Assembly (NCBI RefSeq): GCF_012927325.1
Contig: NZ_JABBGI010000009.1
Coordinates: forward strand, 62,001-126,000
DNA length: 64,000 nt
DNA from: Chryseobacterium antibioticum
GTDB taxonomy: Bacteria > Bacteroidota > Bacteroidia > Flavobacteriales > Weeksellaceae
Direction of reading: 5' to 3'
The notes beneath the pieces were generated by a model. The model saw only the letters and a program-made list of their open reading frames with translations, had not been told where the DNA came from and did no database searches. Of this stretch, positions 17,421 to 26,222 are shown piece by piece; position 1 is the first letter of the stretch, and each line of letters starts with the position of its first letter. The translations under genes were made by a program, and so were the position numbers.

Positions 17421-19940
17421 TTATTTAATGTTTACCAATACTTGGATTTTGTCTGTTTCATTCTGATTGTAATCCTGAAGCGCTTTTCCGATCACTTGTC
17501 CTATTTTTACTTTTTTAGGATTCGCTTTCATGGCAGTTCCTGATTGTGATGAGGTTACCAAAAGGTCTCCTCTTTTAATCTTACCACCTTCCAGACATAC
17601 TTTGGTAGGGATAACACCGATCACTCCCATAGGAACTTTGCCGGAAATATCAGAATCTATATGCTCCTCGGTAAGCAGTACTCCCGGTTTGGTAGCATAT
17701 ACTCCCGCTACAAGGGTTGAATAGGGTTTTGAAGATCTTTCGACTGTTCGGTCCGAATCTGTGGAGATCACAAGAATGTCTCCGGTTTCATATTCAGAAA
17801 TGTTTCCCTCTACATCAAAGACTTCTGCCACATCGGCTCCGCTACTCTGCGTACCTCCGTTAAAAAAGCCGCGTCCTGTTGCATCTATTCTCGCAACATT
17901 TACAGTCCCCGGATTGCCGGATTTAAATACAGCTAGTGACCCGCTGCTGTGGGTTTCTACTGTAAGGGCCGGATTAGTATTGGCTGTATTAAAATTAACG
18001 AATCTTGCCGCTCTACCGTTACTGAAATTAGGGGTCCATGCAAAAATTGCATTTCCAGTTCCGTCGGCAGTAGTTTCTATACCATCGCCGCTATTTGAAG
18101 CGTTGGCTGTTATACCGTTACCGTTACCATCAGCAATAGCAATAAGGGCTGGACCGTTTCCAGATGGGTTACTGGCATGGAATAACCCGGCAAATCCACC
18201 GGTTCCTGAAGAAATACCATAGATTCCAGCGGTCCCAAAGTTGGAAAATTGTGAATTTACTTCTCCTTTTACAGCGGGAGAAGTACCTAATACCCTGTCA
18301 ACCTTAAAATTTCCGGCTGTACCGTTACCTACTGTGGTGACTGTGATAACATCACTGGTATTGGTGTCATTAAAGATGTTGAATTTTCCGGCACGTCCTG
18401 TTGCAAAGGTAGGAACCCATGCATACAAAGCGTTTCCTGCACCGTCGATATTGGTTTCTACACCGTTTCCATCTTTACCCGCGTTAGCGGTGATGGCATT
18501 TCCATTTCCATCGGTTAAAGCAATTAATGCAGCTCCGTTTCCGGATGGATTGGATGCAAAGAATAATCCTGCACGTCCTCCTGTCCCTGACGAAACCCCA
18601 AAAATACCTGCAGCACCAAAGTTTCCGAAAATGGTATTCACTTCACCTCTTACTGCAGCTCCTACACTGTTTGTATTATTCACAAGAAATGATGATGCAT
18701 TACCTTGTGTATTATCAGGAATATTCCCTGCACCGTTGGTTTCCACTTCAAAAGCATTTCTGTCATTATTGGAATTTAAGTTTTGAAATCTTCCTGCACG
18801 TCCTTTTCCACTATTAAGGCCAACCTGTCCGAAAACCCCTACCGAAGTTCCCGTAGTATTCGTGGATACAAAACCTCTTACACCGTAACCTCCACCATCG
18901 TTTCTGCCCACTACAGCTCCGGCAATATCACTGGTTGTTCTCCCGACGACTGCTTCACCGGCTCCGTTGTTATCTCCTATGATACCTGCGGAGGTTTGTG
19001 CGCTGGTAATACCCTGTACTGCGAAACCGTTTCCTGTTGAGCTAAGGACTCCGGTTCCACTTCCTGATGAGGAAACGTTGATGACCGTTCCGTTTCCAAG
19101 GGTATTGGCATTAAGAACATTGCTGTTGTTGGCATTGTTTAAGATAGATAAACTTGCTGCGATACCACTAGTACTGGTAGCAGTAAGACCTGTTCCTGTA
19201 TTACTGTTGGCAAAAACTCCTGTTCCGGCACCAGATGAATTCCCATAAACACCAAGACCGGCAGGGGTAACTCCATAAACACCCCATCCGGTTCCGGCCT
19301 GGCTTCCCCAAATACCTATTCCGAGTCCTCCGGTTCCGTTATTGATCCCGCGAATCCCACTAGAGAATCCTCCTGGTGCTACATTGCTTACAATTCCACG
19401 TACAGAGGCAATGCTTGAGCTGGTTGTATTGTTAACCCCCTCCAAAGATGTTCCATCCCCATCATTGACCAATGAGAATAGAGTTGATGCATTATTTACT
19501 GTATTGGTATAAGGAATCGCAAAAGTTCCACCCGTTCCCCCTGCAGATTTAGCGTACATGGCATAAGGGACACTTAACAATTGACTCGTTCCCGCTATGG
19601 TGTAGTTAGTACCACCAGCAGGGTCGGTTTCCGTTTTTAAATAATAGCTTCCTGAAGGCCAGTTAATGGTAGAAAATGTTCCGGAAAGTACCGTTCCTGT
19701 TCCTATTTCCATGCTGATAAGTCCGTTGGCGTTCGTACTTCCGGTCAATCGTTCTGAGTAAACCAGTGTTCCCACAGGAGAGCCCTGTAATACGCTTACT
19801 TTGACAGCAATGCTTTGATTGGTTAAGAGCTGGCCGGTGCCATTTCTCATCACTGCCTGGTAGCTCATTTTTTCCGGAGCCTGTGCGTGTCCTATAAATA
19901 GACCAAGCATGATCCCCAGCGTTAGTAATATTTTTTTCAT
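17421..19940 (-). CDS. Large Gly/Asn-rich exported repeat protein, tail-fibre-like
   Basis: An 839-residue exported protein (signal peptide ~1-20, ending GHAQA). Residues ~22-135 form a conserved head (PEKMSYQAVMRN, LVYSERLTGSTNANGLISMEIG, LLSVPYAMYAKSAGG) seen at the N-terminus of many Bacteroidota surface proteins with fibre-like bodies. The middle (~140-690) consists of short Gly/Asn/Thr-rich repeats (GxxGVxGxxxGxGxG), including two ~130-residue tandem units (18.0-18.65 kb) sharing SSGTGG-AGLF-ASNPSGNG. The C-terminal ~140 residues form a compact domain (ADVAEVFDVEGNISEYETGD, GVYATKPGVLL, GDLLVTSSQSGTAMKA) resembling phage tail-fibre/peptidase-G2-type ends. It probably forms a cell-surface fibre. 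No T9SS sorting domain is present in it; the upstream operon partner carries one. Confidence 0.65.
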   Translation of the reverse strand: MKKILLTLGIMLGLFIGHAQAPEKMSYQAVMRNGTGQLLTNQSIAVKVSVLQGSPVGTLVYSERLTGSTNANGLISMEIGTGTVLSGTFSTINWPSGSYYLKTETDPAGGTNYTIAGTSQLLSVPYAMYAKSAGGTGGTFAIPYTNTVNNASTLFSLVNDGDGTSLEGVNNTTSSSIASVRGIVSNVAPGGFSSGIRGINNGTGGLGIGIWGSQAGTGWGVYGVTPAGLGVYGNSSGAGTGVFANSNTGTGLTATSTSGIAASLSILNNANNSNVLNANTLGNGTVINVSSSGSGTGVLSSTGNGFAVQGITSAQTSAGIIGDNNGAGEAVVGRTTSDIAGAVVGRNDGGGYGVRGFVSTNTTGTSVGVFGQVGLNSGKGRAGRFQNLNSNNDRNAFEVETNGAGNIPDNTQGNASSFLVNNTNSVGAAVRGEVNTIFGNFGAAGIFGVSSGTGGRAGLFFASNPSGNGAALIALTDGNGNAITANAGKDGNGVETNIDGAGNALYAWVPTFATGRAGKFNIFNDTNTSDVITVTTVGNGTAGNFKVDRVLGTSPAVKGEVNSQFSNFGTAGIYGISSGTGGFAGLFHASNPSGNGPALIAIADGNGNGITANASNSGDGIETTADGTGNAIFAWTPNFSNGRAARFVNFNTANTNPALTVETHSSGSLAVFKSGNPGTVNVARIDATGRGFFNGGTQSSGADVAEVFDVEGNISEYETGDILVISTDSDRTVERSSKPYSTLVAGVYATKPGVLLTEEHIDSDISGKVPMGVIGVIPTKVCLEGGKIKRGDLLVTSSQSGTAMKANPKKVKIGQVIGKALQDYNQNETDKIQVLVNIK

Positions 19941-19944
19941 GGCG

Positions 19945-20427
19945 TTATTTTTTTATAACTTTAAATGTTTTTAGGTTTTCTCCATTCTGATTAATCCTTA
20001 GGATGTAAGCCGCAGAAGGAAGAGAGGAAAGATCGAGTTCAGACTTTGACTGTGATATCACGCCTTTTTTTATGAGTTTACCCTGAGCGTCAAATAGTTG
20101 GCATTCTGATCCTTTGTATGGTGCAGAAGTAAAATCTATGTACAGATAATCTCTGACAGGGTTGGGGTAGAGTAAAATGCCTTCTTGCTTTGATACGGTT
20201 TCACTGGCAGAAAGTGTCGTGATTTCGTAGGCCTGTTGTACGCCTTCCAATATTTGGGAGCTTGCTCCCTTGTATAGATAAGTTGTTTGGCCGACACTGT
20301 AAGAAACCGAGCCGTTGCTTCCTGATGCATTTGTTCCTGTTGCCAGAACTGTCGACTGGGCGTTCAGAATACTGACGGAAAAGGTGAACAGAATGAGAAA
20401 GAAGCAGTGAATAGATGTTCTTTTCAT
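19945..20427 (-). CDS. Small exported protein with T9SS type A sorting domain
   Basis: The start is placed at ATG 20427 (MKRTSIHC), because this gives a standard signal peptide ending LNAQ; a frame extending to 20463 adds 12 unlikely residues. The 160-residue protein has a short module (TNASGSNGSVSYSVGQTTYLY, EGVQQAYEI) common in Bacteroidota cell-surface proteins. A type A sorting domain follows: LYPNPVRDYLYIDF, CQLFDAQGKLIKKGVI, LSSLPSAAYILRI and FKVIKK. It lies 4 bases before the large repeat protein and is the first gene of a three-gene operon. It may be exported by T9SS and help anchor the larger fibre protein, but only co-transcription supports that. Confidence 0.8.
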   Translation of the reverse strand: MKRTSIHCFFLILFTFSVSILNAQSTVLATGTNASGSNGSVSYSVGQTTYLYKGASSQILEGVQQAYEITTLSASETVSKQEGILLYPNPVRDYLYIDFTSAPYKGSECQLFDAQGKLIKKGVISQSKSELDLSSLPSAAYILRINQNGENLKTFKVIKK

Positions 20428-20591
20428 GTAAAATAGTTTTGTGGTTATTAATGGGTTATGCAAGTTTTCAAAAGAAAATTTGTGAACACTAAATTACCAC
20501 ATATCCCAACCGGATCGGAGGAAAATAGACTAACGGTTAAAAAAATCGACCAACAGCATTTTATCGCCAAAATGTTGGTACTCAATAATTT

Positions 20592-21299
20592 TCAGGGATC
20601 AAGGAAAGATAAGCTCTCTTTGTAGGTTCTGCCTATGGGAAGCTTGATTTGATGAATGAGTTCTATCTCATGACTGTTTTTTCCGCGGATAAAATGACGC
20701 GGTACGGCATAGCTGCGGTGTATCCTTACGAAGGAGTCGAAGAAGCTTTTATGGAGGAGGTTTCCGAGGGAATCAAGGATGCAGTGTTTCTTATCATGGG
20801 TAACGAGGCGGGTATAATCTTTTAGAGCTTCAAGATAAAGAATGTCGGTAAGTTTGATCTGGGAAATATGGCCGCCTTCTTTTATTTTAATACAGTTTTC
20901 CCCAAGAAGAGCATCAAAACAATCACATTTTTCTTTCATTTCGAAAAAATTAAAGACTTTCTGCATCGAGTAGTGGAAGCGTTCAGTTTTAAAAGGTTTG
21001 GTGATAAAATCCAGGGCATCCATTTCAAAAGCTTCTGCTGCCAGTTCCAGATGGGAACTTACAAAGATGCAGGCCGGAATCTTGTGAGCCAGTTTTCTGA
21101 ATTCCAAACCGCTCATGCCATCGAGCTTAGTTTCACAAATCAGAAGGTCAATCGGGAATTCAAGATAGGGGAATGCTTTTTCCGCCGAATTAAAAGACGC
21201 AACAATCTCTATATTATCATATTGTCTCATGTGATGCTGAAGAACCAGTCTGTCCAGTTCATCATCATCAATGATCATACATTTAATGTGGGCAATCAT
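20592..21299 (-). CDS. LytTR response regulator with Glu at the phosphoacceptor site
   Basis: A 235-residue two-domain regulator. Receiver domain ~5-122: acidic pocket IIDDDE (Asp11-13), switch residue in CIFVSSH, and the conserved Lys101 in ITKPF. At the phosphoacceptor position the sequence is DLLICETKLDGMSG, so Glu56 replaces the usual Asp. The C-terminal LytTR DNA-binding domain (~138-232) has ILYLEALKDYTRLVT and FVRIHRSYAVP. Glu often mimics phosphorylated Asp, so the protein may be constitutively active or controlled another way. No histidine kinase is adjacent. It lies upstream of, and on the same strand as, the T9SS/fibre operon (128-base gap) and may regulate it. Confidence 0.88.
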   Translation of the reverse strand: MIAHIKCMIIDDDELDRLVLQHHMRQYDNIEIVASFNSAEKAFPYLEFPIDLLICETKLDGMSGLEFRKLAHKIPACIFVSSHLELAAEAFEMDALDFITKPFKTERFHYSMQKVFNFFEMKEKCDCFDALLGENCIKIKEGGHISQIKLTDILYLEALKDYTRLVTHDKKHCILDSLGNLLHKSFFDSFVRIHRSYAVPRHFIRGKNSHEIELIHQIKLPIGRTYKESLSFLDP

Positions 21300-21503
21300 G
21301 ATCTGCGTGTTAGTTTTTTATAAGATTTATAATTTTTAATGTTTATGGATTAGAAATCTGCTTCATAAAGTTATTCATTTTTCATAGAATAAAATGACTA
21401 TAACCTTAAATTAACATTAAAATATAAGAGAATTAAAAAATGATTTTGTTTTTTTTAATGAAAAATGGTAACTTGTAAAAATCATAAACATAGAAAGAAA
21501 TTA

Positions 21504-22730
21504 ATGCTAGATAAGAAAGAACATAATTACGAGAAAGCCATTTTGGTGGGGGTTATTACCCAAAATCAGGATGAAGATAAGCTTACGGAATATATGGATG
21601 AATTGGAGTTTTTGGCCTTCACAGCAGGTGCAACGGTTCAAAAACGTTTTACACAAAAGTTAACTCAGCCGGATTCCAAAACTTTTATTGGAAGTGGAAA
21701 AGCACAGGAAATCAAAGAATATGTAAAGGAAAACGAGATCGGAACCATTATTTTTGATGACGAATTATCCCCTTCACAGCTTAAAAACCTTGAAAAAGAA
21801 ATTGAAGTAAAAATTCTGGACAGAACCAATCTTATCCTTGATATTTTTGCACAAAGGGCACAGACCTCTTATGCGAGAACTCAGGTAGAATTGGCTCAAT
21901 ATCAATACCTTTTGCCTCGTCTGACAAGAATGTGGACTCACCTGGAGCGTCAGAAAGGGGGAATCGGGATGAGAGGTCCCGGAGAAACGGAGATTGAAAC
22001 CGACAGACGTATCATTCGCGATAGAATTACCCTGTTAAAAGATAAACTGAAAACCATCGACAAGCAAATGGCTACCCAGCGTAATAACCGTGGAAAAGTA
22101 GTGCGTGCTGCTTTGGTAGGGTATACCAACGTAGGGAAATCTACGCTGATGAATGCGCTTTCCAAGTCTGACGTTTTCGCAGAGAACAAATTATTTGCGA
22201 CGCTGGATACTACGGTAAGAAAAGTGGTGATTGGAAATTTACCGTTCTTGCTTACAGATACGGTGGGATTCATCAGAAAACTTCCGACACAGCTTGTAGA
22301 ATCTTTTAAATCTACTTTGGACGAGGTGCGTGAGGCAGATCTCCTTATTCATGTAGTGGATATTTCTCATGAAAGCTTTGAAGATCAGGTGGAATCTGTT
22401 AATAATACTTTAATGGAGATCAATGCTCATCAAAAACCGATGATCATGGTTTTCAATAAAATTGATGATTTCAGCTACGACAAAAAAGATGAAGATGATC
22501 TTACACCGTCCACAAAAAAGAATATTTCTCTGGAGGAATGGACGAAAACATGGATGGGTAAATCTAAATATCCTACTGTTTTCATTTCTGCTTTAACGAA
22601 AGAAAACTTCCCCGAAATGAAGAAAATGATCTATGATGAGGTGATGAAGATTCATATCTCCAGATTCCCATACAATGATTTCCTTTTTGAATATTTCGAC
22701 AACGACGAGGAAGACGAAAACAACGATTAA
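21504..22730 (+). CDS. hflX: GTPase HflX
   Basis: The start is ATG 21504 (MLDKKEHNYEKAILVG), which aligns with the family's N-terminus and follows an A-rich leader; a frame extending to 21465 adds 13 unlikely residues. The protein has 408 residues. The N-terminal HflX domain includes FIGSGKAQEIKEY, FDDELSPSQLKNLE, LDRTNLILDIFAQRA and GGIGMRGPGETEIETDRR. The GTPase domain has G1 GYTNVGKST (206-214), G2/G3 ATLDTT and DTVGFIRKLP, and G4 NKID. HflX binds the 50S subunit and splits stalled ribosomes under stress. The stop codon shares its last base with the next start (taATG), so the next gene is translationally coupled. Confidence 0.95.
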   Translation: MLDKKEHNYEKAILVGVITQNQDEDKLTEYMDELEFLAFTAGATVQKRFTQKLTQPDSKTFIGSGKAQEIKEYVKENEIGTIIFDDELSPSQLKNLEKEIEVKILDRTNLILDIFAQRAQTSYARTQVELAQYQYLLPRLTRMWTHLERQKGGIGMRGPGETEIETDRRIIRDRITLLKDKLKTIDKQMATQRNNRGKVVRAALVGYTNVGKSTLMNALSKSDVFAENKLFATLDTTVRKVVIGNLPFLLTDTVGFIRKLPTQLVESFKSTLDEVREADLLIHVVDISHESFEDQVESVNNTLMEINAHQKPMIMVFNKIDDFSYDKKDEDDLTPSTKKNISLEEWTKTWMGKSKYPTVFISALTKENFPEMKKMIYDEVMKIHISRFPYNDFLFEYFDNDEEDENND

Positions 22731-23359
22731 TGAAATATCACTTTTTCCTGTTATTGGCTCTGTTTTCAGTTTTTGGATTCAGCCAGAAGTCAAAGATTGA
22801 TTTAAAAGACATTGAAAAAAGTCTCAAAAAACCAGATTCTCCCTACAATTATGAGAAGCTGATTTTTAAATACAAAGGATATCCAAAATCCCTGGACAGC
22901 ATTGAAGCCCAGTATCTTTACTATGGCAGAAATTTCAGGGATGATAAAGTTTCGACACTTGACGACAGTTTCAAGAGTCTGGCGGACGCTTTTAAAGAAA
23001 GTAATTTTGAAGAATGTATCAAGCAAGGGAAAGTTCTTTATGATAAAGATCCTACCAACCTGGATATTCTGCTTATACTTCTCAGGGCTTACGACTCACA
23101 GAAGGACGGGACCAATTTTATGCATCACCTGAACCAATTCCGTTTGCTTACCGAATCGATAAGGAACTCAGGAGACGGAGCCTCTGAAAAAACAGCCTAT
23201 CTGGTGAATTCTGTAGGGGATGAATACATCCTTCTGAATATCCTGAATATTGGAAAAGAGTATACCAGAGGATCCAAGGTCACTAAAGACGGAATGTTTG
23301 ATATCTGGGAAAAAGACGGACGTAAACTATATATTAAAATACTTTATTTAAACCTATAA
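22730..23359 (+). CDS. DUF4919-like exported protein
   Basis: A 209-residue protein with a signal peptide (~1-18, ending FGFSQ). The body is alpha-helical and TPR-like (SPYNYEKLIFKYKGYPKSLDSIEAQYLYYG, then ESNFEECIKQGKVLYDKDPTNLDILLILLRAY) and ends in DGMFDIWEKDGRKLYIKILY. The pattern matches the Bacteroidota DUF4919 family as I recall it; its function is unknown. Its ATG overlaps the hflX stop by one base, so the two are co-translated, although a periplasmic protein and a ribosomal GTPase have no obvious link. Confidence 0.75.
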   Translation: MKYHFFLLLALFSVFGFSQKSKIDLKDIEKSLKKPDSPYNYEKLIFKYKGYPKSLDSIEAQYLYYGRNFRDDKVSTLDDSFKSLADAFKESNFEECIKQGKVLYDKDPTNLDILLILLRAYDSQKDGTNFMHHLNQFRLLTESIRNSGDGASEKTAYLVNSVGDEYILLNILNIGKEYTRGSKVTKDGMFDIWEKDGRKLYIKILYLNL

Positions 23360-23382
23360 AAATTAATTAAAAAAGACACTTA

Positions 23383-24669
23383 GTGGAGTTATATTATTCA
23401 TTTTCAGCCTTAATAGTATTAGCATCGATTTTTGCATATCTTAATTACAGATTTCTGAAACTTCCGAGTACCATCGGGATTATGGTGATCGCCATTGTAG
23501 TTTCCATTTTTCTGGTAATGTTTGGAGAAGCGGTTCTTCCGCGTACTTTTGGGCATCTTAACAAGTTAATGATCAGTATAGATTTCACAGAGGTTTTAAT
23601 GGGCGCTATGCTTAATTTCCTTCTCTTTGCGGGAGGAATCCATATTAATATCAATGATCTCAAGGAACAGTTCAGGCCGGTCCTTATATTCTCTACCGCA
23701 GGAGTGGTTATTTCCACCTTTATCGTAGGATTCGGAATGTTTTATCTGTTGCCCTTTTTAGGAATTCAGCTTCCGTTTATCTACTGTCTTGTTTTTGGGG
23801 CGCTTATTTCACCTACCGATCCGGTTGCTGTTTTGAGTATCCTTAAACAGGCTAATGTTTCCAAATCGCTGGAAACAAAAGTAGCCGGAGAATCGCTCTT
23901 CAATGATGGTATGGCTGTAGTGGTGTTTACAGTGGTTCTGCAGCTGGCGATTGGAAAAGAAGTGGATCTGGGCGTTGAAAGCATAGGATTACTTCTGATA
24001 AAAGAAGCCGGTGGAGGAATTCTTCTTGGAGTAGTATTGGGATGGATTACCTCCAGGCTGATGCGTGAAGTGGATGACTATATTATTTCCGTTTTGGTAA
24101 CCCTTTCTGTAGTAATGGGAGGTTACCTTATTGCAAGACAGATGCATATTTCTGGACCATTGACAATGGTTGCCGCAGGTTTATTCATGGGTAATTTTAA
24201 TGTCAGGTTTAAAATGAAGTCTGTGACTCAGGATTATCTGATCAAATTCTGGGAACTGATCGACGAAATTCTGAATGCCGTATTGTTCTTGTTCATCGGG
24301 TTTGAACTATTGATGATTAAAGATCTGAAACACTTTATGGTTCCTGGATTACTGGCCATTGCAGTCGTTTTATTTGCCCGTTTGATTTCTATTTGGGTAC
24401 CTGCAAGATTCATGTCATTAAAATCAAGATTCAGTCCACAGACGATAAAAGTTCTGGTTTGGGGAGGCATCCGCGGTGGTGTTTCTATTGCTTTGGCAAT
24501 GTCTATTCCCAAAAGTGAATACAGTGAAATCATTTTAAGTATCACCTATTGTGTGGTTGTATTCTCAATTATTGTTCAGGGACTTACTATTGCTAAGGTG
24601 GCCAACCCGAAAGCTATTGCGAAAGAAGAAGAGGCACAGGAAACGGTTGTTTTGGATGGGCATGCTTAA
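23383..24669 (+). CDS. Na+/H+ antiporter, NhaP-type (CPA1)
   Basis: A 428-residue protein with about 12 membrane helices, the CPA1 norm. Diagnostic segments: SPTDPVAV at residues 143-150, GESLFNDGMAVVVF from residue 169 (the Asn-Asp pair of the electroneutral CPA1 ion site), and a late GIRGGVSIALAMS. It exchanges cytoplasmic Na+ or K+ for external protons. The start is GTG 23383, needed to keep the first helix; no ATG is available before that helix. It begins 23 bases after the DUF4919 gene and may be read through from hflX. Confidence 0.9.
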   Translation: MELYYSFSALIVLASIFAYLNYRFLKLPSTIGIMVIAIVVSIFLVMFGEAVLPRTFGHLNKLMISIDFTEVLMGAMLNFLLFAGGIHININDLKEQFRPVLIFSTAGVVISTFIVGFGMFYLLPFLGIQLPFIYCLVFGALISPTDPVAVLSILKQANVSKSLETKVAGESLFNDGMAVVVFTVVLQLAIGKEVDLGVESIGLLLIKEAGGGILLGVVLGWITSRLMREVDDYIISVLVTLSVVMGGYLIARQMHISGPLTMVAAGLFMGNFNVRFKMKSVTQDYLIKFWELIDEILNAVLFLFIGFELLMIKDLKHFMVPGLLAIAVVLFARLISIWVPARFMSLKSRFSPQTIKVLVWGGIRGGVSIALAMSIPKSEYSEIILSITYCVVVFSIIVQGLTIAKVANPKAIAKEEEAQETVVLDGHA

Positions 24670-24730
24670 TAAATGATCATTGATAATTATTTAGAATTAA
24701 TTAAATTCGGGGCTATTAACTGAGATCTGC

Positions 24731-25450
24731 ATGAGCACTATAATCAAAGAAATACAGGAAGCATTGGCGGTACTGTCCATTCCTGAAAAAGCTGAATTCT
24801 TTCCAAAATTTTTCAAAACAGGAAAAGGAGAATATGGCGAAGGAGACTTATTTTTAGGGGTGAAAGTTCCGGATCAGAGATCTGTGGCCAAAGAATATTA
24901 TTCAAAAATAAGCCTAGAGGGCCTAAGTACTTTGCTGTCGTCAAAATATCACGAACACAGGCTTACCGCACTTTTCATGCTGATCTCCAAGTTTGAAAAA
25001 ACGAAAGATAAGGCAGTGAAAGAAGAAATCATTGCGTTTTATCTGGATCATCTTCCGCATGTCAATAACTGGGATCTGGTAGATTCAAGCTGTTATAAAA
25101 TTTTAGGGAGATATGCCTATGAAAATGGTCAGGAAGAGCTGTTGAGGAATCTTTCGGACTCTCAAGAAATGTGGCATAAGAGAATTGCTGTGGTGGGCAC
25201 GATGCATTACGTAAAAAAAGGATCTTTTGAACTGACTAAAGAATTTGTGACCAAAAATCTGAGACATCCTCATGATCTGATGCATAAAGCAAACGGATGG
25301 TTGCTTCGGGAAATGGGACAGAAAAATGAATCCGAGCTAATCCATTTTTTAAATAAACATTATCAGGAGATGCCCAGAACCTGTCTGAGATATGCCATCG
25401 AAAAGCTGGATGAAGAAGTAAGACAGGATTATTTGAAAGGCAGAATTTAA
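24731..25450 (+). CDS. DNA alkylation repair protein, AlkD-like HEAT-repeat fold
   Basis: A 239-residue all-helical protein of the AlkC/AlkD type: LFLGVKVPDQRSVAKEYY near the N-terminus, YHEHRLTALFMLISKFEK, the conserved VNNWDLVDSSCYKILGRY, MWHKRIAVVGTMHYVKKG, and the end ANGWLLREMGQKN...RTCLRYAIEKL. The WDLVD and W-hydrophobic-R segments match the glycosylase family that removes 3- and 7-alkylpurines. Cytoplasmic. It is likely monocistronic, and no ada/alkB genes are nearby. Confidence 0.88.
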   Translation: MSTIIKEIQEALAVLSIPEKAEFFPKFFKTGKGEYGEGDLFLGVKVPDQRSVAKEYYSKISLEGLSTLLSSKYHEHRLTALFMLISKFEKTKDKAVKEEIIAFYLDHLPHVNNWDLVDSSCYKILGRYAYENGQEELLRNLSDSQEMWHKRIAVVGTMHYVKKGSFELTKEFVTKNLRHPHDLMHKANGWLLREMGQKNESELIHFLNKHYQEMPRTCLRYAIEKLDEEVRQDYLKGRI

Positions 25451-25512
25451 AAAAAAATGGTTGTTTTCAGTGAAATAACAGAGTCCATAAAGTATTTTCA
25501 AACGGAATTAAG

Positions 25513-25520
25513 TAGTTTTG
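25513..25520 (+). promoter_or_regulatory. Possible -7 promoter element for the lipoprotein operon
   Basis: TAGTTTTG fits the Bacteroidota -7 consensus TAnnTTTG and lies 17 bases before the ATG of the first of three linked genes. No good TTG/TTTG -33 element is seen at the expected distance. Confidence 0.4.
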
Positions 25521-25537
25521 TGTTTTAAAACTCAATT

Positions 25538-26206
25538 ATGAAAAATTTTCTGAAGCTGTTTGTACTGCTTTTTCCTTTATTATTACTGACCAGCTGTTTT
25601 GATATTTTGGATAAAGTGAATGTGAAAGCTGATGGAACCGGAGAATACACTATTATTCTAAACGCCAGTAAAAGCAAAACAAGACTGGCTTCCATCTCTA
25701 AAATGGAGACCATTAATGGAAAAAAGATTCCAAAAAAGTCTGAAATTGAAAATAAAATCAATGAGGCTGCCAAAATTTTCAAGGGAACACCGGGAATCAG
25801 CAATGTAAAAACCTCGATGGATTTTGACAATTACATCATCAAATTAAGCTGTAATTTTAAACAGATAGAAAATATCAACGCCGGACTTGAACAGCTGAAG
25901 GCAAAACATATCCTTGGCAAAATGATTCCCACACAGATTTACAGTCAGAGTCTTCAAAAGAAGTCATTGACCAGAAACAAGGTGAATACTTTTAAGGCAG
26001 ATTATGATAAGATGGGGAAGGCAGACAGAGAAGTCTTCAATGATGCAAAATATACCTCCATCATGCAGTTTGAAAATACGGTAAAATCTCAAACCAACAA
26101 CTCTTATGTACTGGCTCCGAATAAAAAAGCAGTGAAGCTGGAAGCGGATATTTTAGACCTTATTTTTCAAAAAAAACAATTACAAAACACGATATTATTT
26201 CAATAA
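25538..26206 (+). CDS. Lipoprotein of unknown function
   Basis: A 222-residue lipoprotein with lipobox LTSC, lipidated Cys20, preceded by a leucine-rich leader. The mature part begins FDILDKVNVKADGTGEYTIILNASK, a beta-hairpin-like start followed by a Lys-rich mixed alpha/beta body (YNFKxxENI-like segment with one Cys). I recognise no family. It is the first gene of a tightly spaced set of three (gaps 16 and 0 bases), all exported or membrane-anchored, suggesting one envelope function. Confidence 0.6.
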   Translation: MKNFLKLFVLLFPLLLLTSCFDILDKVNVKADGTGEYTIILNASKSKTRLASISKMETINGKKIPKKSEIENKINEAAKIFKGTPGISNVKTSMDFDNYIIKLSCNFKQIENINAGLEQLKAKHILGKMIPTQIYSQSLQKKSLTRNKVNTFKADYDKMGKADREVFNDAKYTSIMQFENTVKSQTNNSYVLAPNKKAVKLEADILDLIFQKKQLQNTILFQ

Positions 26207-26222
26207 ATTCTAACACTCAACC

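Noticed and set aside
17530..19248. Several long plus-strand frames over the repeat protein
   Set aside because: They arise from the Gly/Asn-rich repeats read backwards, giving Pro/Ala/Leu-rich low-complexity translations with no start context.
17421..19940. CRISPR-like repetitiveness
   Set aside because: Repeats are long, degenerate and in frame in a coding sequence; no uniform short repeat with unique spacers.
11907..20427. Prophage remnant suggested by tailspike-like and tail-fibre-like proteins
   Set aside because: No capsid, portal, terminase, integrase or attachment repeats; ordinary chromosomal genes lie between.
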